Positions 34,643-45,782 of a DNA stretch of 64,000 nucleotides are shown here, piece after piece (positions within the stretch are counted from its first letter, which is position 1; every line of letters starts with the position of its first letter). The notes under the pieces were generated by a model. It was not told where the DNA came from. It did no database searches and worked only from the letters and a program-made list of their open reading frames with translations. The position numbers and the translations under genes were made by a program. Origin of the DNA: Nocardia transvalensis NBRC 15921 (GTDB taxonomy: Bacteria; Actinomycetota; Actinomycetes; Mycobacteriales; Mycobacteriaceae); contig NZ_BAGL01000042.1 in NCBI RefSeq assembly GCF_000308875.1, positions 62,001 to 126,000 of the forward strand, written 5' to 3'.

Positions 34643-34665
34643 TTGTCGGTGGCTCGTCCTAGGCT
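34643..34665 (+). promoter_or_regulatory. LexA-independent DNA-damage promoter (RecA-NDp/PafBC type) of uvrB
   Basis: TTGTCGGTG (34643-34651), an 8-bp spacer, then TAGGCT (34660-34665) is an exact fit to the mycobacterial consensus TTGTCRGTG-N8-TANNNT recognised by the PafBC activator system. The -10 ends 7 nt before the uvrB ATG, so the transcript should begin at or next to the start codon. The same motif precedes uvrA at 56460. Confidence 0.85.
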
Positions 34666-34672
34666 GGTAACC

Positions 34673-36844
<2,172 letters not shown>

Positions 36845-36846
36845 CC

Positions 36847-37317
36847 TCAGCCCTGGGTTTTCATCCATTCGTTCACGCGGCGCTCGGCCTCCTCGCGGGG
36901 GACGTCCTCGACGCGGGTCATGCAGACCCAGCGGTGCCCGAACGGATCGATGACCGCGCCGTAGCGGTCGCCGGTGACGAAGGTCTGCGGGTCGTCGACG
37001 CTGTGTGCGCCGTGCTCGCGGGCCCGCTCCGCCACCAGGTCCACGTCGTCGCAGTAGTGCACGATGCTGGTGTGCACCCACTCGCCGGTCGGCGCGCGCA
37101 GCCCGTGCTCGGGAACCGGCATGCCGACCTGGATGGTCGAGTCGCCGATCTTCAGCTCGGCGTGGGCCGGCTGCCCGTCGGGCAGATCGTTGCGGCTCAC
37201 CACCTCCGCGCCGAAGACCGCGGTGTAGAAGTCGATGGCCTTGTTGCCGTCGGGGACGGCCAGGAAGCAGGTGATGGAGTGGTAGCCCTCGGGGATCGGG
37301 TTCACGGTGTTCGTCAT
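36847..37317 (-). CDS. VOC-family protein (PhnB/glyoxalase-like)
   Basis: 156-residue single-domain VOC protein: IPEGYHSITCFLAVPDGNKA, IDFYTAVFGAEVVSRNDL, HAELKIGDSTIQVGMP and DRYGAVIDPFGHRWVCMTRV, the PhnB-like subgroup that acts as lyase, isomerase or antibiotic-binding protein. The C-terminal helix EEAERRVNEWMKTQG is the usual extra segment. Convergent with uvrB (2 bp apart) and divergent from the AraC gene at 37383, which may regulate it. Specific role unknown. Confidence 0.85.
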   Translation of the reverse strand: MTNTVNPIPEGYHSITCFLAVPDGNKAIDFYTAVFGAEVVSRNDLPDGQPAHAELKIGDSTIQVGMPVPEHGLRAPTGEWVHTSIVHYCDDVDLVAERAREHGAHSVDDPQTFVTGDRYGAVIDPFGHRWVCMTRVEDVPREEAERRVNEWMKTQG

Positions 37318-37382
37318 GCCCGTAACTCTCGTCGCTCGCGCGGCGTGGGTCTTGTAAGAACGCGACAGCCCCGGCGGCGGCC

Positions 37383-38258
37383 GTGAGCCGCCCGCCCGGT
37401 CCGGCGGAAAGCGGTGCGCCGGAACGGATTCCGGTGCCACCGCCGGAGGTGACCAAAGGCATCCTGCATCCCCGGGAGCAGGAGCGGCACCGCACCCTGG
37501 CCCGGTTTCCGGCCGGGCCGCAGACGTCCCGGTTCGCCGAGTGGTACTGGTCGGTGCGGTGGGATCTGCGCGGGCGCCCGCCGTATGTGGCCGAGGTGCT
37601 GCCGTTCCCGTGCGTCAACGTCACCTTCGAACAGAGCCACACCCGCAGCGGCGGCTGGGTCAACGGCGTGTGCACCACCAAGTTCACCCGCGAGCTGGCC
37701 GGCGTGGGGGAGACCTTCGCGCTGAAGTTCCGGGTCGGCGGCTTCGGCGCGTTCACCGGGCTCGATGTCGGCTCCTTCCGCGACACCGCGGTCCCGCTGA
37801 CCGACGTGCTGCCCGAGGCGGTGGGGCTGAGCGAGAAGGTGCTGTCCGAACCGGAGCCCGAGGCCCGCCGCGATCTGATCGAGGATTTCTTCGCCGACGC
37901 CGCGCAGCACGCCCCGGACGACGAGTCCTATCGCGCGGTGCTGAGGATCGTCGCCGCGATGGCGGCGGACCCCGACCTGACCCGCGTCGACCAGGTCACC
38001 GAGCGGTTCGACGTGCCGATCCGCACTCTGCAGCGGCTGTTCCGCCGCTATGTCGGCGCGGGCCCGAAATGGGTGCTGCGCCGCTACCGCCTACAGGACG
38101 GCGCGCAGCTGCTGGCCGACGGCCGCACCGACGACCTGTCCTCGCTCGCACTGGATCTCGGCTACTTCGATCAGGCGCACTTCTCCCGCGAATTCGCCCG
38201 GGAGGTCGGGATGGCGCCGCTGGAGTACGCGCGGACCACCTCGGCCCCGCCGGGCTGA
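37383..38258 (+). CDS. AraC-family transcriptional regulator
   Basis: 291-residue regulator. The N-terminal about 150 residues resemble the DUF6597-type sensor found ahead of AraC domains (FAEWYWSVRWDLRGRPPYVA, VTFEQSHTRSGGWVNGVCTT, FALKFRVGGFGAFTG). The C-terminal HTH_18 reads VDQVTERFDVPIRTLQRLFR, RYVGAGPKWVLRRYRLQ, SSLALDLGYFDQAHFSREFA. A GTG at 37383 was taken as start, but no ribosome-binding site is evident and the start could be internal. Divergent from the VOC gene. Confidence 0.87.
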   Translation: MSRPPGPAESGAPERIPVPPPEVTKGILHPREQERHRTLARFPAGPQTSRFAEWYWSVRWDLRGRPPYVAEVLPFPCVNVTFEQSHTRSGGWVNGVCTTKFTRELAGVGETFALKFRVGGFGAFTGLDVGSFRDTAVPLTDVLPEAVGLSEKVLSEPEPEARRDLIEDFFADAAQHAPDDESYRAVLRIVAAMAADPDLTRVDQVTERFDVPIRTLQRLFRRYVGAGPKWVLRRYRLQDGAQLLADGRTDDLSSLALDLGYFDQAHFSREFAREVGMAPLEYARTTSAPPG

Positions 38259-38260
38259 GG

Positions 38261-40108
38261 TCACCGACCCGTGCGGGCGGCGGCGGCCCCCGACATGCGG
38301 TCCAGGGCCTCGTCCAGGGTCGTCGCCGCATCGATCAGCGCGAGGTGGGTGAACGCCTGCGGGAAGTTGCCGAGCTGTTCGCCGGTGAGGCCGATCTCCT
38401 CGGCGTACAGGCCCACATGATTGGCGTAGGTCAGCATCTTCTCGAAGGCCAGCCGGGCCTGCTGCGCCTGTCCCGCCCGCGCCAGCGCGGTGACATAGGT
38501 GAAGCTGCACAGCGAGAACGTGCCCTCGGTCCCGCGCAATCCGTCCGGAGCCGCCTCGGGGTCGTAGCGATAGACCAGGCTGTCGGTGACCAGCTCCTGC
38601 CCCATCTCCGCCAGCGTCGACAGCCACATCGGATCGCGGGGCGCGACGAATCCGACCTGGACCATGCGCAACAGTGACGAGTCGAGCACATCGCTGTCGT
38701 AGTGCTGCACGAAGGCCCGGCGCTTCGGATTCCAGCCCTGATCCCATACCTGGGCGTAGATCCGGTCGCGCTGGCTCCGCCACAGCTCGACCGGGCCGGG
38801 CAGGCTGTGGCGGGCGGCGAGGCGCAGCGCGCGGTCGAATGCCACCCAGCTCATCAGCCGTCCGTAGGTGTAGTCGGCGCGCCCGCCGCGGGTCTCCCAG
38901 ATGCCCTCCTCCGGTTGATCCCAGTTCACCGTGAGCCAGGTCATCAACTCGCCCACCGTCTCCCAGCCCTGGTGGCCGATCCACAGCCCGTGCCGGTCGG
39001 CCTGGTAGAGGCTGTCCAGCAGTTCGCCGTAGATGTCGAGCTGCAGCTGATCGGAGGCGCCGTTGCCGATGCGCACCGGGCTGGACCGGCGATAGCCCTC
39101 GAGGTGGGTGAGCTCCTCCTCGCGCAGATCCGAGGAGCCGTCCACCCGGTACATGATCTGCAGGGGCCGGCCGTTCGAGCGGTAGCGCCCGTGCAGCCAG
39201 CGCGCGAAATCGCCTGCCTCCTCGGTGAATCCGAGGGCCAGCAGCGACGACACCGAGAACGACGCGTCGCGCACCCACGCGTAGCGGTAGTCCCAGTTCC
39301 GTTCGCCGCCGATCTGTTCGGGCAGCCCGGCGGTGGGGGCGGCGACGATGGCGCCGGTCGGCGCGTAGGTGAGCAGTTTCAGGGTGATGGCGGAGCGGTT
39401 CACCATCTCGCGCCACCGGCCCCGATACGTCGACCGTGCCACCCAGGCGTGCCAGAAGCGGACGGTCTCGTCGAAGGTCGCCTCGATCTCCGAGACGCGC
39501 ACGGCGTGTGGCGTGCGCGACGTCCCGGATTCGAGGACGAATCCGCGCACCTGCCCGGCCGTCAGCGGCAGCCGGCCGTGCAGATCGCCGTCCTCGGTGA
39601 CCCGGACCTGCGCCAGGCGTTCGTCGTGCGGTTCGCGTACCGCATGCAGGGTGAGGCCGATATCGCCGCCGTCGAAGGTCGCCCCGTCGGCGGTCGCGCT
39701 GGTCGAATGATCCTGCCGCCCATAGCCGAAGCGCGGCGCGACCTCCAGCTCGAAGGTGATCCGGCCGCGGATACAGCGCAGCATCCGCACCAGCCGATGG
39801 GTGCCGGTGATGTCGCGGCCCGCCGGGGGCATGAAGTCGACGATCTCGCCGGTTCCGACCTCGGTGCTGAACCGGGTGATGAGGATCGCGGTGTCCGGGA
39901 AGTACATCTGCGTACTGCGGTAGGGCCGTTCGGCCGGCCGGATCCGGCAGTGCCCGCCGCGGCGCCGATCCAGCAGCGCGCCGAAGACGCTCGGCGAATC
40001 GAAACGGGGACAACAGAACCAGTCGATCGAGCCGTCGACGGTGACCAGCGCGGCGGTCTGCAGATCGCCGATGAGGCCGTGGTCCGCGATCGGTGGATAG
40101 TCGGTCAC
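38261..40108 (-). CDS. Glycoside hydrolase family 15 protein (trehalase/glucoamylase-like)
   Basis: 615-residue GH15 enzyme with no signal peptide, so cytoplasmic. The N-terminal PIADHGLIGDLQTAALVTVD then SIDWFCCPRFDSPSVFGALL is diagnostic of bacterial GH15 members. The catalytic (alpha/alpha)6 barrel includes NWDYRYAWVRDASFSVSSLL and IWETRGGRADYTYGRLMSWV, with candidate general acid/base glutamates. Actinobacterial enzymes of this type hydrolyse trehalose. GTG start with GAGGGAG upstream. Convergent with the AraC gene; no sugar transporter nearby. Confidence 0.88.
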   Translation of the reverse strand: MTDYPPIADHGLIGDLQTAALVTVDGSIDWFCCPRFDSPSVFGALLDRRRGGHCRIRPAERPYRSTQMYFPDTAILITRFSTEVGTGEIVDFMPPAGRDITGTHRLVRMLRCIRGRITFELEVAPRFGYGRQDHSTSATADGATFDGGDIGLTLHAVREPHDERLAQVRVTEDGDLHGRLPLTAGQVRGFVLESGTSRTPHAVRVSEIEATFDETVRFWHAWVARSTYRGRWREMVNRSAITLKLLTYAPTGAIVAAPTAGLPEQIGGERNWDYRYAWVRDASFSVSSLLALGFTEEAGDFARWLHGRYRSNGRPLQIMYRVDGSSDLREEELTHLEGYRRSSPVRIGNGASDQLQLDIYGELLDSLYQADRHGLWIGHQGWETVGELMTWLTVNWDQPEEGIWETRGGRADYTYGRLMSWVAFDRALRLAARHSLPGPVELWRSQRDRIYAQVWDQGWNPKRRAFVQHYDSDVLDSSLLRMVQVGFVAPRDPMWLSTLAEMGQELVTDSLVYRYDPEAAPDGLRGTEGTFSLCSFTYVTALARAGQAQQARLAFEKMLTYANHVGLYAEEIGLTGEQLGNFPQAFTHLALIDAATTLDEALDRMSGAAAARTGR

Positions 40109-40295
40109 GAGCAGCTCCCTCGTCCGGATTCTCCGCGGTCACCGACCATGGTCCCGCGCGCGCTCGCGCCGGGCGTCACCCGCCGAGGGTGAGCCGGTCA
40201 CGTGCGCCGATTCATTCGCGACGGAGGACGCCGATTCCCGTCCCGGCCCGCCAGATTCGTGGTGCGTCCATCACTGCGAGCAGAAGGGGTCGACC

Positions 40296-40724
40296 ATGAC
40301 ACACGCGCCCGAAACACACGTGCCGGAGCTGAGGCCGGTGGCGGAACGCACCGAGATTCCCGGTGGCGTACTCGCCGCGGCGATCCTGCTGGTGACGGTC
40401 GGCGTTCTCGATATGTTGCAAGGCATTTCGGCCGTCGGCGCCGACCAGCTGTACGTCGTGGGCGTCGAGTACCTGTACCGGTTCGACACCACGGCGTGGG
40501 GGTGGATCCACATCGTGGTCGGCATCGTGCTGGTGCTCACCGGGATCGGCCTGATGAGCGGCACGGCGGCCGCGCGGATCGCGGCGATGGTGATCGCGGC
40601 GCTGTCGATCATCGCGAATTTCATGTCGCTGCCCTACTATCCGGCCTGGTCGATCCTGGTCATCGTGCTCGACGTGGTGGTCATCTGGGCCGTCGCGACC
40701 TGGTACGCACAGGCGAGCCGGTAG
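40296..40724 (+). CDS. Four-helix integral membrane protein (DUF7144-like)
   Basis: 142-residue protein with four predicted membrane helices: VLAAAILLVTVGVLDMLQGI, WGWIHIVVGIVLVLTGIGLM, IAAMVIAALSIIANFMSL and WSILVIVLDVVVIWAVATWY. The IPGGVLAAAILL start and the WGWIHIVVG motif recur in actinobacterial DUF7144 proteins, often encoded near stress or transport genes. Function unknown. The stop is 2 bp before the SulP GTG start, so co-expression is likely. Confidence 0.8.
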   Translation: MTHAPETHVPELRPVAERTEIPGGVLAAAILLVTVGVLDMLQGISAVGADQLYVVGVEYLYRFDTTAWGWIHIVVGIVLVLTGIGLMSGTAAARIAAMVIAALSIIANFMSLPYYPAWSILVIVLDVVVIWAVATWYAQASR

Positions 40725-40726
40725 GG

Positions 40727-42349
40727 GTGAGCCGACGCATCGTGCCTGTGCCGCAAGGTTTTTCCCAACGGTTGCGTGCCGATTCCGTTGCGGGGTTCGC
40801 CATCTGGGCCGCGGCGGTGCCGGAGGCGTTCGCGTGCGCGTCCATCGCCGGGCTGCCGGCGATGGCCGGGCTGTACGCGCTCGTTCCGGCGCTGGTCCTG
40901 TACGCCGTCGCCGGTGGCTCGCGGCAGCTGGTGGTGGGGCCGACGCCGATGACCGCGGCGCTGACGGCGGCCGTCGTGGCGCCGTTCGCCGCGGCGGAGG
41001 GCCGGGCCGTCGCGGCGGCCCTGGCGGCGGCGTGCGGGCTGGCCGGGATCGCCGCCGGGATGGCCCGGCTGGGCTGCGCGGCGTCGGGGATCGCCCGGCC
41101 CGTGCGGCGCGGATTCGCCGCCGGGCTGGCCGTGCTGATCGCCGTCGAGCAGGCTCCCGCGCTGCTGGGCCTGCGGGAATCCCCGAGCGAGTCGTGGCGG
41201 GAGGCGTGGTCGGTGGCCGGACATCTGGGCCTGTCGGACTGGCGGACCGTCCTGCTCGGCGGCGGCTGCCTGCTGGTGCTGCTCGTATTGCAGCGCTGGG
41301 CGCCGCTGGTCCCCGCGGCACTGGTCGTGGCGGTGGCCGGGGTGGCCGCGGTCCGGCTGCTGATGTGGGACGGGCAGGTCGCGATGCTGAGCGGTCTCGC
41401 GTCCGGGCCGCCGCCGATCGAGATCCCCGAGCCGGGCGATGTGCGGGCGGTGCTGGTCCCGGCGTCGGCGGTGCTGCTGATCGGATTCGCCGAGGGGCTC
41501 ACGCTCGCCGAAACCCTCGCGGCGCGAGGCGGTTACCGGATCAGCGCCCATCGCGAACTGTTCGGGCTCGGCCTGGCGAATCTGGGCGCGGCGTTGTGTT
41601 CGGGCATGGCAGTCGGCGGCAGTCCCGCGCAGACCGCGGGACTGTGCGGCGCGGGCGCGCGCACCCGGCTCGGCGGGCTCGTCGTCGCGGCCCTCGCGGC
41701 GGTGACGATGCTGACGCTCACCGGCATGTACGAGGGCCTGCCGGCGGCCGTGGTGGCGGCCATCGCGATCGCGGCGGCGATCCGGCTGGCCGAACCGGCC
41801 GAACTGCGACGGCTGTACCGGATGTGGCGGGAGCGGCGGGGGAGTATCTACGGGAACGCGGCCGGGGCCGACTTCGCCGCGACGCTGCTCACGGTGGTGT
41901 CGGTCGTGGTCGCGGGCGTGCTGCCGGGGCTGCTGATCGGGCTGGGCGGCTCGATCCTGTTGCTGCTGTACCGTTTCGCGCAGTCGCGTGCCGCCGGGCC
42001 GTCCGGCGCGGCCCGGCCCGCCCCGGACGATCGTCACCTGCTGATCGTGCCGTTGGGCCCGATCCTGTTCTTCGCCACCGCGAACCGGCTGCGGCGGCGG
42101 ATCCTCCGGCAGTGCACGGACCACACGCGGCTGCTCGTCCTCGACGCCGTGGCCTGCCCGGTCATCGATGTGACCGCGGCCCGGGCACTGGGCGAGCTGA
42201 GCGAGGATCTGGCCTGGCGCGGCATCGCCGTACGACTCGCAGGCCGGGCCACCCCGGACCGCACCCCCTCGCGCCAGGCCTGGTCCGGTGATGGGCCGAT
42301 CACCGTATACCCCAGCGTCGCGGCGGCTTTGGCGGACGGTGTGCGTTGA
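40727..42349 (+). CDS. SulP-family anion transporter with STAS domain
   Basis: 540-residue SLC26/SulP permease. About 10-12 hydrophobic segments, beginning FAIWAAAVPEAFACASIAGL and PAMAGLYALVPALVLYAVAG, where the first conserved SulP motif (PxxMAY-type) is modified to PEAFACA. A C-terminal STAS domain follows (RHLLIVPLGPILFFATANRL, LLVLDAVACPVIDVTAARAL). GTG start immediately after the DUF7144 gene. Likely moves sulfate, bicarbonate or dicarboxylates; the altered signature makes the ion uncertain. Confidence 0.85.
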   Translation: MSRRIVPVPQGFSQRLRADSVAGFAIWAAAVPEAFACASIAGLPAMAGLYALVPALVLYAVAGGSRQLVVGPTPMTAALTAAVVAPFAAAEGRAVAAALAAACGLAGIAAGMARLGCAASGIARPVRRGFAAGLAVLIAVEQAPALLGLRESPSESWREAWSVAGHLGLSDWRTVLLGGGCLLVLLVLQRWAPLVPAALVVAVAGVAAVRLLMWDGQVAMLSGLASGPPPIEIPEPGDVRAVLVPASAVLLIGFAEGLTLAETLAARGGYRISAHRELFGLGLANLGAALCSGMAVGGSPAQTAGLCGAGARTRLGGLVVAALAAVTMLTLTGMYEGLPAAVVAAIAIAAAIRLAEPAELRRLYRMWRERRGSIYGNAAGADFAATLLTVVSVVVAGVLPGLLIGLGGSILLLLYRFAQSRAAGPSGAARPAPDDRHLLIVPLGPILFFATANRLRRRILRQCTDHTRLLVLDAVACPVIDVTAARALGELSEDLAWRGIAVRLAGRATPDRTPSRQAWSGDGPITVYPSVAAALADGVR

Positions 42350-42482
42350 CAGGGCCGCTGCGGTTGTGACGGCATTGGCGGACGGTGCGTACCGACCCGC
42401 CCGGTGCGGTCGGGGCGGCGCCTGGCGTCTCGGCGACGTCGCCGCAGCTTGCCGGTGTGTACTCGTCCTGGGTGCCGCTTCG

Positions 42483-45038
42483 TCACAGCAGGCCGGTGCG
42501 GCGGGCCAGTTCGAGGGCGCCCGCTCGGGTGCTGGTGCCGAGTTTGCCGTAGATGCCGCGGAGGTGGGTTTTCACGGTGTTGATGGAGACGCCGAGGACG
42601 TCGGCGATCTGCTGGGCGGTGCGGCCCGAGGGTAGTTGGTTCAGGACGGTGAGTTCGGTCGCGGTCAGGCTGGGTGGCCGGTGCTGTCGCCGTAGCGCGG
42701 GGTGGGCGCGCACGGCGGCGGCGAAATCGTTGTCGTGCCCGAGGGTTCCGATATGCGCGTCGAGTAGTTCGGCCGCGCCGGGTACGTCGAGGAACGGGCG
42801 GACCAGGCCCTCGGGCGCCGCGTGGTGCACGGCGGTGGCGAGGGCGCGGCGCGCCCGGGGCGGATTGCCCAGCGCCGCCTGGGCGGCGGCTTCCAGCAGC
42901 CATGCCGGCGCCGTGGTGAGCGGCTGTGCCGCCGCCGCGGTCGCGAGCAGCGGCGCGACCATCGCGGAGGTCGTGGCCGGCCGGTGCGCGAGAGTCGTTG
43001 CCGCGCGGGCGAGGACGACGTCGGCGGATTCCCCGAGGACGTCGGCGGCCTGATCGACGAGCAGCCGCGCCGAATGCCCCGCGTCGACGGCGAGCAGCAC
43101 CCGCACTACATGCGGCAGCAGCCGCCCCGCGGCGGCCGGGAGCGGCAGCGGCGTGCGCAGCATGACCACCGTGCTGCGCCGCAGCGTCTCGGCCGCCGTG
43201 TACCGGTCGTCGGAACGATCGAACTCCAGCAGGTGCGCGACGACCTCGTCCCAATCGCCGGAATGCGTTGCGGTGGTATCGATCTCGCTGCCAGTTGTTT
43301 CGCCCCGCAGGTACCGCGAGAAGGCCGAGACGGCCTGCGCGCCGAGGGCGTCACCGGTCGCCGTGCGCCCGGATCTCGCCGCCGCGGCGACCGCCCGGCC
43401 CGCGTGTTCGCGCATGCCGGTGACGGTGCCGCGGATCAGCGCGGCGACCGCGAGCCGGGCCTCGGCGCGCACGCTCAGCGACGCGCAGCCCGCGCACCCC
43501 GCCTGGGCGCGACCGCGGCGGAACTGCCGCTCGGCGCGCTCGATATCGCCGTGCGCCAGCGCGACGGTGCCGAACTGCAACGCGGCGTACCCGTCGACAT
43601 CGGGTTGTCCGGTGACGAAAACCCGGTCGGGGAAACGGAATTCGGCCAGTCCGGCGCCGGTTGCCAGCGTGACGCCGGCGCCTGCGGCCGTGGCCAGCAG
43701 CCGGATCCAGCTGTCGGGCACGATCGCACCGGTGCCGGCCGGACGGCGGTAGAGCTTGTCGAGAAGGATCATCGCCTTGCCGATATCGCGCTGTTCGAGG
43801 GCGTCGATCGCGCGCAGCACCCGCACCAGCGGGTCGTCGGGCGGGACCGCGTCGCTCTGGTCGAGCTGCCGGAACAGGTCGGGGCCGTCACCGTCGAGCA
43901 CCATGCGAAGTCCGGTGTCGCGCAGGAACGTCCGCAGTTGCGAGGCGGCCGGTGCGCGCAGCAGATGATGCAGCGCCGACCGGGGCAGGCCCGCCGACAG
44001 ATAGGAGTCCGCGGTCCGCAGCTGCAGCGCGGTCATATCCTCGCAGCGGCGCGCCTCGCCGAGCAGATGGGCGCGCATCAGCGGGTGGTAGGTGAACCAC
44101 AGGTCACCGTCGCGGGCGTGACGAGTCATCGGGAATCCCGCGCGGACCAGCTCGTGCAGCACCGGCACGGCGATATCTCCTGTCAGCCGTTCGGCGAGCG
44201 CACCCGTGAACGAGCCGGGGACACTCGTGATCCGGACGAACCGCCGGATCCGGTCCGGGAGCGGCGCGAGCACCTCGTCGGCGAGGAAATCCGCGATCGG
44301 CGCGGGCGCCTCGGCCAGTTCGGTGAGCGCCGTCGACCGGTCGTCGTGCGCGGCGAGACGCCCCGCCGCGATGCGGACCAGCGCGGGCCACCCACGGGTC
44401 AAACCCATCAGCATGGCCAGTTCCGTACCGGTGAGCGGGCAGTGGTGCTGGCGGCACAGCTGCGCCGCGCGGATCTCGCTGAACGCCAGATCCACGGCGT
44501 GCAAACGGAATACGCGGCGCCGCAGGTCCACCGCGTGCCAGCGCAGGGGCGGATCGTGCCGGGCCGAGAGGACCGCGGTGAGATTCGGCGGCGCGTCGGT
44601 CAGCAGCCGCTGCAGATACGCCAGGTCCCCGGGATCGGTGAGCAGATGCGCGTCGTCGACGACCAGGACCCGCGGGCGGTCGTCCGCGCGCAGGGCCGAG
44701 ATCACCTGTGCCGCGGCCGTATCCGGATCGGTCACCGGTTCGATGTCGTCGATGCCGAGACTCGCCGGCACGGCGTGGCGCAGTTCGCCCGCCGTGGCGC
44801 CCGTGGGCGTCGCCGTGAGCCATCCGATCCGGGTGCCGGGATACGACCTCGGCAGATGGGTTCCCGCCCAGCCCGCGATCAGCACCGTCTTCCCGGTCCC
44901 CGCCGCCGCGGTGATGAGGAGTACGCGGCCGCCGCCGGCCGGTCCGGTATCGAGCCGGACGTACAACTCCGGTCGCGGCACCGGTGTGAACGCGAATTCC
45001 GGTAATGCCGTATTCGACAAATCGGGTGATTCTGTCAC
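42483..45038 (-). CDS. LuxR-family LAL (MalT-like) transcriptional regulator
   Basis: 851-residue large ATP-binding LuxR regulator. Walker A TAAAGTGKT at 43-51, Walker B VLVVDDAH at 124-131, a MalT-like NTPase region, a long helical/TPR-like middle, and a C-terminal LuxR HTH (LTATELTVLNQLPSGRTAQQ, then IADVLGVSINTVKTHLRGIY). These are signal-transducing STAND regulators of degradative or secondary pathways. Start set at GTG 45038, which has GGAGGG 3-4 nt upstream; a TTG at 45053 lacks one. First of three large regulators in 7 kb. Its effector and targets are unknown. Confidence 0.92.
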   Translation of the reverse strand: MTESPDLSNTALPEFAFTPVPRPELYVRLDTGPAGGGRVLLITAAAGTGKTVLIAGWAGTHLPRSYPGTRIGWLTATPTGATAGELRHAVPASLGIDDIEPVTDPDTAAAQVISALRADDRPRVLVVDDAHLLTDPGDLAYLQRLLTDAPPNLTAVLSARHDPPLRWHAVDLRRRVFRLHAVDLAFSEIRAAQLCRQHHCPLTGTELAMLMGLTRGWPALVRIAAGRLAAHDDRSTALTELAEAPAPIADFLADEVLAPLPDRIRRFVRITSVPGSFTGALAERLTGDIAVPVLHELVRAGFPMTRHARDGDLWFTYHPLMRAHLLGEARRCEDMTALQLRTADSYLSAGLPRSALHHLLRAPAASQLRTFLRDTGLRMVLDGDGPDLFRQLDQSDAVPPDDPLVRVLRAIDALEQRDIGKAMILLDKLYRRPAGTGAIVPDSWIRLLATAAGAGVTLATGAGLAEFRFPDRVFVTGQPDVDGYAALQFGTVALAHGDIERAERQFRRGRAQAGCAGCASLSVRAEARLAVAALIRGTVTGMREHAGRAVAAAARSGRTATGDALGAQAVSAFSRYLRGETTGSEIDTTATHSGDWDEVVAHLLEFDRSDDRYTAAETLRRSTVVMLRTPLPLPAAAGRLLPHVVRVLLAVDAGHSARLLVDQAADVLGESADVVLARAATTLAHRPATTSAMVAPLLATAAAAQPLTTAPAWLLEAAAQAALGNPPRARRALATAVHHAAPEGLVRPFLDVPGAAELLDAHIGTLGHDNDFAAAVRAHPALRRQHRPPSLTATELTVLNQLPSGRTAQQIADVLGVSINTVKTHLRGIYGKLGTSTRAGALELARRTGLL

Positions 45039-45130
45039 AGGCCCTCCAGACAATGGACACGGATGATGCGTCCGGTCGTTGCCGACCGGCGCAGTCAGTG
45101 TTCAGCAGGGCACTTCCACCGTTCTTCCGG

Positions 45131-45180
45131 GCGAGTGCGGACCCGATTCCGCCGGTAACCGGAATCGGGTCCGCACTCGC
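45131..45180. terminator. Perfect 20-bp-arm inverted repeat (hairpin)
   Basis: Arms at 45131-45150 and 45161-45180 are exactly complementary around the loop GCCGGTAACC. It lies just after the small gene ending at 45207 (minus strand) and 93 bp upstream of the LAL start. No long T-run follows on either strand, as in many actinobacterial terminators. It probably isolates the LAL gene from read-through. Confidence 0.7.
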
Positions 45181-45206
45181 AATTTCCGGAGGGTCGCGCC
45201 GGAGAA

Positions 45207-45524
45207 TTATCGAGCGGCCGGCATCGGGACGAACGGTCCGTAGTCGCGGACGTGGCCGTCGGCCCAATCCCACGTCGAGGTGCTGTCCGCGGCGACGCCG
45301 CGCTGCAGGAACAGCCGCCAGCCGGACTCGGTCTTCTGCCAGATATCTCCGTCCCGGTCCCGATACCAGCCGGGATCGGCCGGCTCCGGCATCTCGGCGG
45401 GCGACGGGACGAGGCCGGGAGGAACCGGCGTGGTCAGTAACTGGCCGGCCAGTTCCATCACCCGCTCGGCGACGCCGAGCAGACCGTTGAGGACATTCGA
45501 GTCGGGTAGCACCGGCATATTCAT
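45207..45524 (-). CDS. Small uncharacterised protein
   Basis: 105-residue protein I cannot assign. An N-terminal hydrophobic-amphipathic helix (VLNGLLGVAERVMELAGQLL) is followed by a Pro-rich linker and a Trp/Asp-rich compact region (DPGWYRDRDGDIWQKTESGW, WDWADGHVRDYGPFVPM). ATG 45524 is preceded by AGGAGC. It is divergent from the WhiB gene with a 9-bp-arm palindrome between them, and is followed by a strong hairpin, so it is a complete single-gene unit. Confidence 0.65.
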   Translation of the reverse strand: MNMPVLPDSNVLNGLLGVAERVMELAGQLLTTPVPPGLVPSPAEMPEPADPGWYRDRDGDIWQKTESGWRLFLQRGVAADSTSTWDWADGHVRDYGPFVPMPAAR

Positions 45525-45700
45525 GGTATTCAGCTCCTGCGGTTGTAGCGACATGTCCCGGCGATTATCCGGCCGCTTACTTCCACATTTCTTCCGCGGT
45601 GGTTCCATGGTGCTCGAGCGGCACTTCCGCCCCAATTCGTTGCCATTTCGTAATTCCGCCCGGTGGCGACATTACCGGATCGGATGCATACAGTGGCGGC

Positions 45701-45723
45701 ATTCCGGAACGATCTTCCGGAAT
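45701..45723. promoter_or_regulatory. Perfect palindrome upstream of WhiB gene
   Basis: ATTCCGGAA, 5-bp spacer CGATC, TTCCGGAAT: 9-bp perfect arms, 59 bp before the WhiB GTG and about 177 bp before the divergent small gene. Suggests a dimeric regulator, possibly one of the neighbouring regulators. Confidence 0.5.
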
Positions 45724-45782
45724 AGATTCGACCCCGCGGGACGCAGGCATCGGCCCGGCGGGACGGTACAGGAGGTGATCGT

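Noticed and set aside
34600..34672. LexA/SOS box at uvrB (and at 56380-56533 for uvrA)
   Set aside because: No TCGAAC-N4-GTTCGA-like sequence found; the PafBC-type motif explains damage control instead.
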